From: an uncultured Agathobacter sp.
GTDB lineage: Bacteria > Bacillota > Clostridia > Lachnospirales > Lachnospiraceae
Direction: 5' to 3'
Length of the DNA stretch: 64,000 bases
NCBI GenBank assembly: GCA_910587655.1
Contig: CAJUND010000001.1
Span: 1 to 64,000 of the forward strand
The notes below the pieces were generated by a model, which did no database searches, was not told the origin of the DNA, and saw nothing but the letters and a program-made list of their open reading frames with translations. Below, piece by piece: positions 1 to 8,362 of this stretch. How positions within the stretch are numbered: position 1 is the first letter of the stretch; every line of letters begins with the position of its first letter. The position numbers were made by a program, and so were the translations under genes.

Positions 1-74
1 GGTTATTATACCACAAGTTCAAGCATAAGTCTAATTAAATTGGATTATACTAGTACATAAAAGAGAGGAAAAAT

Positions 75-539
75 ATGGCATATCATAAAATTATATTTGT
101 TGCCCAGACGGGAACCTGCCGTGAGGCAATGGCTGCCGGAATATTTGGGGAGTTTGCCTTGCAGCAGCCGCTGGAAATCGTTTCGAGGGGACTGGTGGTA
201 CAGTTTCCGGAACCAATGAACCAGAAGGCAGAGGCTGTTTTAATCAGTAACGGCATTAATATGGAAGGATTCGTTTCACAGCAGCTGACCGAAGAGGATT
301 TAACAGAGGATGCACTGGTAATTACCATGGAACAGCAGCAGAAGGAGCGTATTCTGGAACAGTATGAAAACGCCATACCGGAAAATATCCAGGTGCTGAC
401 GGAATATGTTGGTGATGAACTGGAAATTATAGACCCATATGGCGGTGCGCTTCCTGCATACGGTCTCTGCTATGAAACACTGCGTAAATCCATTAAAAAA
501 CTGGTGAAGCAGCTGAACGAAGGAGAAGAGAGCCGATGA
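75..539 (+). CDS. Low molecular weight protein-phosphatase-like protein, probably catalytically dead
   Basis: 154 aa. The fold is that of the LMW protein tyrosine/arginine phosphatase family (YwlE-like): an N-terminal beta strand leading into a phosphate loop, and near the C-terminus the acid-loop motif DPYGG (about residues 119-123) followed by an amphipathic helix. The loop should read C-x5-R with a nucleophilic cysteine; here it is FVAQTGTCR, so alanine stands where the catalytic cysteine belongs, while the arginine and the second cysteine remain. I infer a non-catalytic or phosphate-binding role. A good ribosome site (AGAGAGGAA) precedes the ATG. The stop overlaps the start of the dCMP deaminase gene by 4 bases, so the two are translationally coupled. 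An upstream TATACT at 46-51 could be a -10 box, but I see no convincing -35. Confidence 0.82.
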   Translation: MAYHKIIFVAQTGTCREAMAAGIFGEFALQQPLEIVSRGLVVQFPEPMNQKAEAVLISNGINMEGFVSQQLTEEDLTEDALVITMEQQQKERILEQYENAIPENIQVLTEYVGDELEIIDPYGGALPAYGLCYETLRKSIKKLVKQLNEGEESR

Positions 540-1015
540 GCACAAAAAGGGACGACTATATTCACTGGGATGAATATTTCATGGGAGTAGCCATGCTGTC
601 AGCCATGCGTTCCAAAGACCCGAATACACAGGTCGGGGCATGTATTGTGAGCGCTGAAAACAAAATTCTGTCCATGGGATACAACGGATTTCCGGCAGGC
701 TGTTCGGATGATGAATTTCCATGGAGCAGGGACGGCGAGGACAACAAATATTTTTACACAACCCACAGCGAGCTGAATGCAATCTTAAATTACAGGGGAG
801 GAAGCCTGGAAGGGGCTGCAATTTACGTGACACTTTTTCCCTGCAATGAATGCGCCAAGGCGATTATCCAGAGCGGAATCCGCAGGGTGATATATGATGA
901 TGACAAGTATGCGGATACGGCGGGGGTAATTGCCTCCAAGCGGATGTTGAGGGCTGCCGGTGTGGAGCTGTGCAGGTATGAATCTTCCGGCAGGGAGGTT
1001 ACCCTGAAATTATAA
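536..1015 (+). CDS. dCMP deaminase, ComEB family
   Basis: 159 aa, usual length. Zinc-dependent deamination of dCMP to dUMP, feeding dTMP synthesis. The zinc site is visible: HSELNA (His plus the proton-shuttling Glu) near residue 80 and PCNEC near residue 103, the H-x-E ... P-C-x-x-C signature of cytidine/deoxycytidylate deaminases. The N-terminal part (SKDPNTQVGA) and GYNGFP are typical of dCMP deaminases rather than cytidine deaminases. The start overlaps the preceding phosphatase-like gene (ATGA), and a strong hairpin terminator lies directly downstream, so this closes an operon that begins at or before the left edge. In related Firmicutes this gene often sits just upstream of the ATP synthase operon. 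Confidence 0.93.
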   Translation: MSTKRDDYIHWDEYFMGVAMLSAMRSKDPNTQVGACIVSAENKILSMGYNGFPAGCSDDEFPWSRDGEDNKYFYTTHSELNAILNYRGGSLEGAAIYVTLFPCNECAKAIIQSGIRRVIYDDDKYADTAGVIASKRMLRAAGVELCRYESSGREVTLKL

Positions 1016-1024
1016 TACTCCGGC

Positions 1025-1059
1025 AACAGGCATATTTGAAGTATGCCTGTTTTATTTTT
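1025..1059 (+). terminator. Rho-independent terminator after dCMP deaminase gene
   Basis: Perfect 10-bp stem AACAGGCATA (1025-1034) with TATGCCTGTT (1042-1051), a 7-nt loop, then TTATTTTTA. It separates the deaminase transcript from the ATP synthase promoter that follows. Confidence 0.88.
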
Positions 1060-1091
1060 ACACAAAAAATAAAAGGAATGTATGAAATTTA

Positions 1092-1119
1092 TGGACAAAA
1101 CGCCTAAAAATGGTATAAT
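1092..1119 (+). promoter_or_regulatory. Sigma-A promoter of the ATP synthase operon
   Basis: TGGACA (1092-1097), 16-nt spacer, perfect TATAAT (1114-1119). It lies between the preceding terminator and the first atp gene, 24 bases before the ATG at 1144. Confidence 0.75.
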
Positions 1120-1143
1120 ATAGTAGTGGATAAAGGGAGAACT

Positions 1144-1395
1144 ATGAAGAAAGAAAACAGACAGGTCATGAATGCGCTCATACTGGTATTCCAGTTTGGG
1201 ATAAATATGATTGTGCCAATTTTCCTATGCTGCATGCTGGGAATCTGGATTGGAAAGAAAACGAATATCTCATGGATGATGATTCCCTTTTTCTTTATAG
1301 GCGCACTTGCCGGATTTACCAATATCTATAAAATGGCAAAAAACCTTTACAGTAAGGATGATAAGGAACCAAAACATGTTAAGAAGGATGAATGA
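1144..1395 (+). CDS. AtpZ/AtpI-family small membrane protein of the ATP synthase operon
   Basis: 83 aa from the ATG at 1144, chosen over an in-frame GTG at 1126 because AAAGGGAG sits 4 bases before it. Two hydrophobic segments (about residues 8-34 and 42-63) form a helical hairpin. Proteins of this type (F0F1-ATPase subunit, putative Mg2+/Ca2+ transporter, AtpZ/AtpI group) are typically the first gene of Firmicutes atp operons and assist c-ring assembly or Mg2+ supply; this assignment rests on size, topology and position. The C-terminus is charged (EPKHVKKDE). The 3' end overlaps the next gene. Confidence 0.75.
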   Translation: MKKENRQVMNALILVFQFGINMIVPIFLCCMLGIWIGKKTNISWMMIPFFFIGALAGFTNIYKMAKNLYSKDDKEPKHVKKDE

Positions 1396-1795
1396 AGCGC
1401 TTCCGGGACTGGTTGCGACCATTATTGGATATGGTCTGGTCCTTCAGTTTGCCGGAATGTGGTTTGTGGATGACAAGTTATCCTATTCCATAGGACTCTG
1501 GTATGGCATCGCAATTGCCGCAGGGCTTGCAGTCAATATTGCAGCGGTACTGTGGGATGCCGTTTCTATGGGTGAAAGCAAAAATGCCAATCGCAGGATT
1601 ATTGCAAAGAGCGTGCTCAGGTACGTGGTTGTTGCAGTTCTGTTAATTATATTGGGCTATTTTAAGTTTGGTAATCTGTTTGCCGCATTTCTTGGGATAC
1701 TGGGACTGAAAATTTCCGCGTATCTTTCGCCGGTCATCGGCAGTCTGGCAGGCAGGTTGTCAGGAAGAGGTGATGCAGCTTCCAATGAAGAATAG
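1376..1795 (+). CDS. atpI: ATP synthase subunit I (AtpI family)
   Basis: 139 aa from the ATG at 1376, which has AAGGA 8 bases upstream; an ATG at 1388 is the other candidate. Four predicted transmembrane segments (roughly residues 8-28, 36-56, 78-98, 100-125) and a polar tail. AtpI is a non-stoichiometric membrane factor encoded ahead of subunit a and involved in c-ring assembly. The gene overlaps the preceding small membrane protein gene and is followed by atpB after 24 bases. Sequence conservation of this family is low, so the name rests mainly on topology and operon position. Confidence 0.75.
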   Translation: MLRRMNEALPGLVATIIGYGLVLQFAGMWFVDDKLSYSIGLWYGIAIAAGLAVNIAAVLWDAVSMGESKNANRRIIAKSVLRYVVVAVLLIILGYFKFGNLFAAFLGILGLKISAYLSPVIGSLAGRLSGRGDAASNEE

Positions 1796-1819
1796 TAAAA
1801 TAAATAAGGAGGTGACTAT

Positions 1820-2548
1820 GTGAATCAAGGGATTTTATTGTCGGGCGACATTGATTTTATGATCCACGGAATTTTCCAGGTGAATTTTTTCGGGAACAAA
1901 GTCTGGATTACCGACAGTCATGTATGTATCCTGATTGTCATGCTGGCAATGGTTATCTTTGCGGGTGTTGCAAACCGCAAAATAAAAAATGCCACGGACA
2001 AGCCGGACGGTTTCCAGAATGTCATTGAGCTGATTATAGAGATGCTGAATGGCATGGTTGAAAGTACCATGGGTAAATGGGCACCGAAGTTTGTCAATTA
2101 CATCAGCACGATTTTTATCTTTATTCTGCTGAGTAATATTTCCGGACTTATGGGGCTCCGCCCGCCGACAGCGGATTATGGTACAACCCTCGCACTGGCG
2201 TTGATTACGTTTTTCATGATTTGGATTAACAAATTCATGCATCAGTCAGTAAAACAGATCTGGACGGATATGTGTTCGCCATTACCGCCGTGGCTGCCGA
2301 TCTGGCTGCCGATTAATCTGGTCAGTGAACTGGCAGTGCCGGTTTCGCTCTCACTTCGTCTTTTTGCGAATGTGTTGTCCGGAACGGTTATTATGGCGCT
2401 CGTATATGGACTGCTTAACAAACTTGCAGTTGCATGGCCGGCAGCCCTTCATGTGTACTTTGATTTGTTCTCCGGAGCAATTCAGACTTACGTTTTCTGT
2501 ATGTTGACAATGACATACGTGTCCCAGGCATGTGATTCTGAGGACTAA
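1820..2548 (+). CDS. atpB: F0F1 ATP synthase subunit a
   Basis: 242 aa. Membrane subunit a, which with the c-ring forms the ion channel. Five to six hydrophobic helices are visible; the conserved ion-path arginine is in SLRLFANVLSG (about residue 175), followed by the usual final helix. The start is GTG at 1820, preceded by the very strong AAGGAGGTGA; an ATG two bases earlier is in another frame and would stop at once. With the sodium-type c subunit encoded next, the channel is predicted to carry Na+. Confidence 0.95.
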   Translation: MNQGILLSGDIDFMIHGIFQVNFFGNKVWITDSHVCILIVMLAMVIFAGVANRKIKNATDKPDGFQNVIELIIEMLNGMVESTMGKWAPKFVNYISTIFIFILLSNISGLMGLRPPTADYGTTLALALITFFMIWINKFMHQSVKQIWTDMCSPLPPWLPIWLPINLVSELAVPVSLSLRLFANVLSGTVIMALVYGLLNKLAVAWPAALHVYFDLFSGAIQTYVFCMLTMTYVSQACDSED

Positions 2549-2581
2549 GGATTTTATTTATTTTTAAGGAGGATTTTTATC

Positions 2582-2836
2582 ATGAACATTTCAGGACAGG
2601 ATTTAATCAGAGCGTGCTCCGCAATTGGTGCTGGTCTTGCAGTTATTGCAGGTATCGGACCTGGTATTGGACAGGGTATCGCCGCAGGTCACGGTGCAGC
2701 AGCTGTTGGACGCAATCCGGGAGCAAGAGGACAGATTATGTCTACCATGCTTTTAGGACAGGCCGTTGCTGAGACAACTGGTTTATATGGTCTGGTTGTT
2801 GCGCTGCTTTTGCTTTTTGTTCATCCGCTTGGATAA
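2582..2836 (+). CDS. atpE: F0F1 ATP synthase subunit c, sodium-binding type
   Basis: 84 aa, two helices joined by the polar loop VGRNPGARGQ, which contacts gamma/epsilon. The ion-site residues are P27, Q31, V62, E64, T65, T66 and Y69. This is the same pattern, shifted by one, as the Na+ site of the Ilyobacter tartaricus c-ring (Q32, V63, E65, S66, Y70), with Thr in place of Ser. I therefore infer Na+ coupling. An AAGGAGG ribosome site lies upstream, as expected for the subunit made in highest copy. The downstream gap to atpF is short. Confidence 0.95.
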   Translation: MNISGQDLIRACSAIGAGLAVIAGIGPGIGQGIAAGHGAAAVGRNPGARGQIMSTMLLGQAVAETTGLYGLVVALLLLFVHPLG

Positions 2837-2857
2837 TGAGCCGATTAGGAAAGGAGA

Positions 2858-3394
2858 ATGAAGAGATTGTTAGCTGAACAGACATTTTTATTCAATCTCG
2901 ATCCTCAGCTGATTTTCGATGCAATACTGCTGGCAATAGCTGTATTTTTCCTGTTCCTCATCATGTCCAATCTGCTGTTCAATCCGGCGCGGAAACTGTT
3001 AAAGGACCGCCAGGAACGAATCGCAGGAGAGATTGAGGATGCGAAGGCAGACAAGGAAAGCGCTGCTGCATTAAAGGCAGAATATGAGGCGAAGCTGAAA
3101 AACGTGGATAAGGAAGCGGAAGTAATTCTTGCGGAAGCCAGACAGAAGGCTGTAAAGAATGAAACCAAAATTATCAGCGATGCAAAGGAAGAGGCTTCCC
3201 GCATTATCAAGAGGGCAAAGGAAGAGGCTGAGCTTGAGAAGAAGCATGCAATGGATGACATGAAGCAGGAAATGGTTGCAGTGGCAGCCCTTATGGCACA
3301 GAAAGTCGTAACTGCTTCCATTGACACAAACATCCAGAGCACATTGGTAGATGAGACATTGAAAGAGATGGGTGAATCGACATGGCTAAGCTAG
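2858..3394 (+). CDS. atpF: F0F1 ATP synthase subunit b
   Basis: 178 aa. One N-terminal transmembrane helix (about residues 17-40) followed by a long, highly charged alpha-helical region rich in Ala, Lys and Glu that forms the peripheral stalk dimer. The start is uncertain: the ATG at 2858 is only one base from AAGGAG, so TTG at 2867 (10 bases from the same site) is also possible; the two differ by three residues. The 3' end overlaps atpH by 13 bases. Confidence 0.94.
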   Translation: MKRLLAEQTFLFNLDPQLIFDAILLAIAVFFLFLIMSNLLFNPARKLLKDRQERIAGEIEDAKADKESAAALKAEYEAKLKNVDKEAEVILAEARQKAVKNETKIISDAKEEASRIIKRAKEEAELEKKHAMDDMKQEMVAVAALMAQKVVTASIDTNIQSTLVDETLKEMGESTWLS

Positions 3395-3948
3395 TATCCA
3401 GAACATACGGGGATGCATTGTTTGGGCTTGCTGTGGAGGAAAACCGGCTGGATTCCATGCAGGAGGAGGTTCGCGCTGTCGTACAGATTCTGCAGGAAAA
3501 CGGGGATTTGAACAGACTCATGAATCATCCCAAAATTGACAAAGAGAAAAAGGTTAAAATAATCGAAGACATTTTTAAGGGACAGGTTTCCGATGAACTG
3601 GTCGGCCTGATGCGCATGATTGTGGAAAAGGGTCATTACCGGGAGATTGGCAGCGTATTTTCATACTTTCTGGATACTGCCAAAGAATATAAAAATATCG
3701 GAACTGCATTTGTCACATCTGCCATGGAATTAAGTGGTGAGCAGAAAGCAGCAGTAGAAAAAAGACTGCTTGAAACGACAAAATATGTCCAGTTTGAAAT
3801 GCATTATGATGTAGATGCCGCCTTAATCGGCGGAATGGTAATCCGGATTGGTGACAGGGTGGTGGACAGCAGCATTAAGACAAAGCTGTACGACCTGACC
3901 AGGGAATTATCAAAAATACAGTTGAAAGTAGGTGAGTGCGCTCCATGA
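3382..3948 (+). CDS. atpH: F0F1 ATP synthase subunit delta
   Basis: 188 aa. The N-terminal helical bundle begins with the family pattern (SRTYGDALFGLA) and carries NHPKIDKEKK at about residues 48-57. The C-terminal domain includes the conserved DAALIGGMVIRIGDRVVDSS stretch. Delta links the b stalk to the top of the alpha/beta hexamer. The coding region overlaps both atpF and atpA (ATGA with the alpha subunit), so translation is coupled. Confidence 0.95.
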   Translation: MAKLVSRTYGDALFGLAVEENRLDSMQEEVRAVVQILQENGDLNRLMNHPKIDKEKKVKIIEDIFKGQVSDELVGLMRMIVEKGHYREIGSVFSYFLDTAKEYKNIGTAFVTSAMELSGEQKAAVEKRLLETTKYVQFEMHYDVDAALIGGMVIRIGDRVVDSSIKTKLYDLTRELSKIQLKVGECAP

Positions 3949-5450
3949 ATTTAAAACCAGAAGAAATCAGCTCGGTAATTAAGGAGCAGATTAAAAGATA
4001 CGCATCCGAGCTTGAGGTTGCGGAGGTAGGAACCGTCATTCAGGTTGCGGATGGTATTGCACGTATCCATGGTCTGGAGAAGGCAATGCAGGGAGAGCTC
4101 CTTGAGTTCCCTGGAGAAGTATATGGCATGGTGATGAACCTTGAGGAGGACAACGTTGGTGCGGTGCTTCTCGGTTCACAGAAAAATATCAACGAGGGTG
4201 ATACTGTAAAAACAACGGGCCGCGTGGTTGAGGTTCCGGTCGGGGATGCAATGCTCGGACGTGTAGTAAATGCATTAGGACAGCCGATTGACGGCAAGGG
4301 ACCGGTAACAACGGACAGATACCGCCAGATTGAGCGTGTGGCATCCGGTGTTATTTCCAGAAAATCCGTTGATACACCATTACAGACAGGTATTAAGGCG
4401 ATTGACTCCATGGTTCCAATCGGACGCGGACAGCGTGAGCTGATCATTGGCGACCGCCAGACTGGTAAGACCGCTATCGCAGTGGATACCATTATTAACC
4501 AGAAAGGCCAGGGTGTGAAGTGTATCTATGTCGCAATCGGACAGAAGGCTTCCACCGTTGCAACAATCGTAAAGACACTGGAAGAGTACGGTGCGATGGC
4601 TTACACGACCATCGTTGCGGCTACTGCCAGTGAGCTGGCGCCGCTCCAGTACATTGCCCCGTATTCCGGCTGTGCAATCGGGGAAGAATGGATGGAGAAC
4701 GGAGAGGACGTTCTGGTCATCTATGATGATTTAAGTAAGCATGCAGCAGCATACCGTACGCTGTCCCTGCTCCTTAAGAGAGCGCCGGGACGTGAGGCTT
4801 ATCCGGGTGATGTATTCTATCTGCATTCAAGACTTCTTGAGCGTGCAGCAAGACTGGCGGACAAGTTCGGCGGCGGTTCCCTTACTGCGCTCCCGATTAT
4901 TGAGACGCAGGCGGGCGATGTATCCGCATATATTCCGACAAACGTCATTTCCATTACAGACGGTCAGATTTACCTGGAGACAGAAATGTTTAACGCAGGT
5001 TTCCGTCCGGCAATCAACGCCGGTCTGTCAGTATCCCGTGTAGGAGGTTCTGCACAGATTAAGGCGATGAAAAAGATTGCAGCGCCAATCCGTACCGAGC
5101 TTGCACAGTACCGTGAGCTTGCAGCTTTCTCCCAGTTTGGTTCCGAGCTGGATGCCGATACCACGGCAAAGCTTGCACAGGGTGAGCGTTTAAAGGAAAT
5201 CTTAAAGCAGCCGCAGTATAAGCCGATGCCGGTTGAAAAGCAGGTTATCATTATTTATGCAGCAACCAAAAAATATCTTATGGATATTGCGGTTGACGAT
5301 ATTCTCCGCTTTGAGAGCGAGCTGTTTGACTTTATTGATACAAAATATCCGGAAATTCCGGGTTCCATTGCCGCTACAAAGGTTATGGATGAGGAGACGG
5401 AGAAAAAGCTTGTGAAAGCAATTGAGGAATGCAAGGCATCCTTCAAATAA
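3945..5450 (+). CDS. atpA: F0F1 ATP synthase subunit alpha
   Basis: 501 aa from the ATG at 3945 (an in-frame GTG lies at 3936; the ATG overlaps the atpH stop and suits the GTAGGTGAG ribosome site). The P-loop GDRQTGKT is at about residues 169-176, and the alpha signature region SRVGGSAQIKAMKK lies in the C-terminal half. It forms the catalytic hexamer with beta and binds regulatory nucleotide. Length and domain order (beta barrel, nucleotide domain, helical C-terminal domain) are normal. Confidence 0.97.
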   Translation: MNLKPEEISSVIKEQIKRYASELEVAEVGTVIQVADGIARIHGLEKAMQGELLEFPGEVYGMVMNLEEDNVGAVLLGSQKNINEGDTVKTTGRVVEVPVGDAMLGRVVNALGQPIDGKGPVTTDRYRQIERVASGVISRKSVDTPLQTGIKAIDSMVPIGRGQRELIIGDRQTGKTAIAVDTIINQKGQGVKCIYVAIGQKASTVATIVKTLEEYGAMAYTTIVAATASELAPLQYIAPYSGCAIGEEWMENGEDVLVIYDDLSKHAAAYRTLSLLLKRAPGREAYPGDVFYLHSRLLERAARLADKFGGGSLTALPIIETQAGDVSAYIPTNVISITDGQIYLETEMFNAGFRPAINAGLSVSRVGGSAQIKAMKKIAAPIRTELAQYRELAAFSQFGSELDADTTAKLAQGERLKEILKQPQYKPMPVEKQVIIIYAATKKYLMDIAVDDILRFESELFDFIDTKYPEIPGSIAATKVMDEETEKKLVKAIEECKASFK

Positions 5451-5476
5451 TGGCTTAGGAAAGTAGGTGGTAAAAC

Positions 5477-6331
5477 ATGGCCTCCATGCGAGACATAAAG
5501 CGAAGAAAAAGCAGCATACAGAGTACGCAGCAGATCACCAAAGCCATGAAGCTTGTTTCTACCGTTAAGCTGCAGAAGGCAAAAACCCGTGCCGAGCAGA
5601 CCAATCCGTATTTCAACTATATGTATAATACGGTGAGTTCCATGCTGGCACGCAGCGGCAGCATTAATCATCCATACCTGACCGCGGGAGATTCTGATAA
5701 GAAGGCTGTCGTAGTGATTACCTCAAACCGCGGTCTTGCCGGCGGATACAACTCCAATGTTGTGAAGCTGGTGACAGATAGCGAATTAAAAAAAGAGGAG
5801 CTGGATATTTACGCAGTAGGAGGGAAGGGTGTCGAGGCACTTTCCCGCAGGGGATACAATATTGTGGAGGACGCCTCTGACATTATTGAGAGTCCGACTT
5901 ACCAGGATGCCGCTGAATTATGTGAAAAAGTGTTATCAGCTTTTACACGCGGCGAGGTAGGGGAGATTTATCTTGCATATACGCATTTTAAAAACACGGT
6001 CAGCCAGGAAGCGAAGATGATTAAGCTCCTTCCGGTGGAGATTGACCTGGAAGAAAATGCGGCGCAGTCAAACGTGCTCATGAATTACGAGCCGAACGAG
6101 GAAGAGGCTCTTGACATGATTATTCCCAAGTACGTGACAAGTCTTTTTTACGGCGCGCTCGTGGAAGCGGTTGCCAGTGAAAACGGCGCACGTATGCAGG
6201 CAATGGATTCTGCAACAAGCAATGCGGAAGAAATGATCAGTGATCTGTCACTGAAGTACAACAGAGCGCGTCAGGGCTCTATTACGCAGGAGCTGACGGA
6301 AATTATCGCCGGCGCCAATGCGATCAGTTAA
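5477..6331 (+). CDS. atpG: F0F1 ATP synthase subunit gamma
   Basis: 284 aa, normal length. The N-terminal helix (MRDIKRRKSSIQSTQQITKA) and the C-terminal helix (RARQGSITQELTEIIAGANA) make the rotating coiled coil; the central Rossmann-like part contains TSNRGLAGGYNSNV. It couples c-ring rotation to catalysis. It is separated from atpA by 26 bases with a GTAGGTGG ribosome site and is followed by atpD after 14 bases. Confidence 0.96.
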   Translation: MASMRDIKRRKSSIQSTQQITKAMKLVSTVKLQKAKTRAEQTNPYFNYMYNTVSSMLARSGSINHPYLTAGDSDKKAVVVITSNRGLAGGYNSNVVKLVTDSELKKEELDIYAVGGKGVEALSRRGYNIVEDASDIIESPTYQDAAELCEKVLSAFTRGEVGEIYLAYTHFKNTVSQEAKMIKLLPVEIDLEENAAQSNVLMNYEPNEEEALDMIIPKYVTSLFYGALVEAVASENGARMQAMDSATSNAEEMISDLSLKYNRARQGSITQELTEIIAGANAIS

Positions 6332-6345
6332 AGGAGAAATTAAGA

Positions 6346-7737
6346 ATGGCAGATAATAATGTAGGTAAAGTCACTCAGATTATCAGTGCCGTACTGGATA
6401 TCAAATTCCAGGAAGGACATCTGCCTGAGATTAACGAGGCAATCGAGGTGCCGCTTGCAGACGGCAAGAGGCTGGTTGTCGAAGTAGCTCAGCATCTGGG
6501 TGATGATACAGTAAGATGTATTGCCCTTGGTCCGACCGACGGACTTGTCCGCGGGATGGATGCAATCGCAACCGGAGCATCCATTACGGTACCGGTCGGC
6601 GAAAATACACTGGGCAGACTGTTCAATGTACTGGGTGATCCAATTGATGAAATTGCTGCACCAAAGACAGAAGAGAAGTGGCCGATTCACAGACCTGCAC
6701 CTTCTTTTGAGGAGCAGGCAACTTCCCAAGAAATGTTAGAGACAGGCATTAAGGTCGTAGACCTGCTCTGCCCGTATCAGAAGGGTGGTAAAATCGGACT
6801 TTTCGGAGGTGCCGGTGTAGGCAAGACCGTACTGATTCAGGAATTAATCCACAACATCGCGACAGAGCATGGTGGATATTCCGTATTTACCGGCGTCGGG
6901 GAGCGTACCCGTGAGGGTAACGACCTTTACTATGAAATGAAGGAATCCGGCGTTATTGATAAAACAACAATGGTATTCGGACAGATGAACGAGCCGCCTG
7001 GAGCGCGTATGCGTGTGGCACTGACCGGACTTACCATGGCTGAATATTTCCGTGACCGCGGCGGAAAGGACGTGCTGTTGTTTATCGACAACATTTTCCG
7101 TTTCACGCAGGCAGGTTCCGAAGTATCCGCGCTGCTCGGACGTATGCCGTCAGCCGTAGGATACCAGCCGACATTACAGACAGAGATGGGTGCTCTGCAG
7201 GAGCGTATCACATCCACAAAGAACGGTTCCATCACATCCGTACAGGCAGTTTACGTGCCGGCGGACGACTTGACCGACCCGGCTCCGGCAACAACGTTTG
7301 CCCATCTGGATGCAACGACCGTACTTGACCGTGCCATCGTGGAGCTTGGTATTTACCCGGCAGTTGACCCGCTTGGTTCCACCTCCCGGATCCTTGACCC
7401 TCGTATCGTCGGTGAGGAGCACTTTAAGGTGGCGCGCGGTGTGCAGGAAATCTTACAGAAGTACAAAGAGCTTCAGGACATCATTGCAATTCTTGGTATG
7501 GACGAACTTTCCGAGGACGACAAGCTCGTCGTAAACCGTGCAAGAAAGGTACAGCGTTTCCTTTCCCAGCCGTTCTCCGTAGCGGTGCAGTTTACCGGAA
7601 TTGAAGGAAAGTACGTTCCGATTGCAGAAACCATCCGCGGATTCAAGGAGATTCTGGAAGGCAAGCTGGATGATGTACCGGAGAGTTATTTCTTAAATGC
7701 AGGAAGTATTGATGAAGTTCGCGCCCGGATGAACTAG
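6346..7737 (+). CDS. atpD: F0F1 ATP synthase subunit beta
   Basis: 463 aa. Catalytic subunit. The P-loop GGAGVGKT is at about residues 153-160; GVGERTREGND contains the catalytic glutamate; the Walker B strand is DVLLFIDNIFRFTQAG, and the DELSEDD stretch is the DELSEED-type region in the C-terminal domain that responds to epsilon. All expected residues are present. It is followed 11 bases later by atpC. Confidence 0.98.
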   Translation: MADNNVGKVTQIISAVLDIKFQEGHLPEINEAIEVPLADGKRLVVEVAQHLGDDTVRCIALGPTDGLVRGMDAIATGASITVPVGENTLGRLFNVLGDPIDEIAAPKTEEKWPIHRPAPSFEEQATSQEMLETGIKVVDLLCPYQKGGKIGLFGGAGVGKTVLIQELIHNIATEHGGYSVFTGVGERTREGNDLYYEMKESGVIDKTTMVFGQMNEPPGARMRVALTGLTMAEYFRDRGGKDVLLFIDNIFRFTQAGSEVSALLGRMPSAVGYQPTLQTEMGALQERITSTKNGSITSVQAVYVPADDLTDPAPATTFAHLDATTVLDRAIVELGIYPAVDPLGSTSRILDPRIVGEEHFKVARGVQEILQKYKELQDIIAILGMDELSEDDKLVVNRARKVQRFLSQPFSVAVQFTGIEGKYVPIAETIRGFKEILEGKLDDVPESYFLNAGSIDEVRARMN

Positions 7738-7748
7738 GGGGTGCTCAT

Positions 7749-8162
7749 ATGGCTGAGGGAAATAACATTTTCAAAGTTGAAATTATTACGCCCGACCGTG
7801 TATTCTATACTGGAGAGGCTGACATGATTGAATTTAATACCGCAGACGGCCAGATTGGTGTATATAAAAACCATATCCCGCTGACAACGGTGATTGAGCC
7901 TGGTGTTGTCATTATTCATGACGGTGAGCACCAGAAGGTTGCAGCGATTCATGCAGGTTTTGTCGAGATTCTCGGAGAGAAGGTAACGCTTCTTGCTGAG
8001 ATGGCGGAGTGGCCGGAAGAGATTGACCTTAACCGTGCCGAAGCTGCCAAGGAACGTGCAGAGGAGCGTATCAGCGCGAAAGCTGCCACAACCGATCTGA
8101 AACGTGCGGAGTTTGCGCTGCATAAGGCGCTGACGAGAATTGATGCTGCGGAGAGGAAGTAA
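7749..8162 (+). CDS. atpC: F0F1 ATP synthase subunit epsilon
   Basis: 137 aa. N-terminal beta sandwich (FKVEIITPDRVFYTGEADMI and the GQIGVYKNHIPL strand) and a C-terminal pair of helices rich in Ala, Arg and Glu (about residues 90-135), the part that can extend and inhibit hydrolysis. It is the last gene of the atp operon; a strong terminator follows within 12 bases. Confidence 0.95.
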   Translation: MAEGNNIFKVEIITPDRVFYTGEADMIEFNTADGQIGVYKNHIPLTTVIEPGVVIIHDGEHQKVAAIHAGFVEILGEKVTLLAEMAEWPEEIDLNRAEAAKERAEERISAKAATTDLKRAEFALHKALTRIDAAERK

Positions 8163-8173
8163 TTTGCGGCATG

Positions 8174-8208
8174 AAAAAACCAGTTCCTGGAAAGGGGCTG
8201 GTTTTTTT
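8174..8208 (+). terminator. Terminator of the atp operon
   Basis: Stem CCAGTTCC (8180-8187) with GGGGCTGG (8194-8201), extended by an A tract pairing with the T tract, then TTTTTTT at 8202-8208. Confidence 0.9.
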
Positions 8209-8301
8209 GTGCAGTAAAGAGGGCAGAAAAGATATAGTCTGTCCCCAAATCGAAACTCTGTGATTGTCAGAACATTCCATAAAAAATCTGCAAATAAACT
8301 C

Positions 8302-8344
8302 TGGACAAATACAAAAATAAGAATTATAATTAGAATAATTCTAA
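8302..8344 (+). promoter_or_regulatory. Promoter with Fur/PerR-type operator for the perR-like gene
   Basis: TGGACA (8302-8307), 17-nt spacer, perfect TATAAT (8325-8330). Starting at the last base of the -10 box is a perfect 7-1-7 inverted repeat, TTAGAAT-A-ATTCTAA (8330-8344), the layout of Fur-family boxes. I infer autoregulation by the Fur-family protein encoded immediately downstream, and metal- or peroxide-dependent control of the following redox gene. Confidence 0.8.
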
Positions 8345-8362
8345 AACAAAGGCGGTGAAGGA

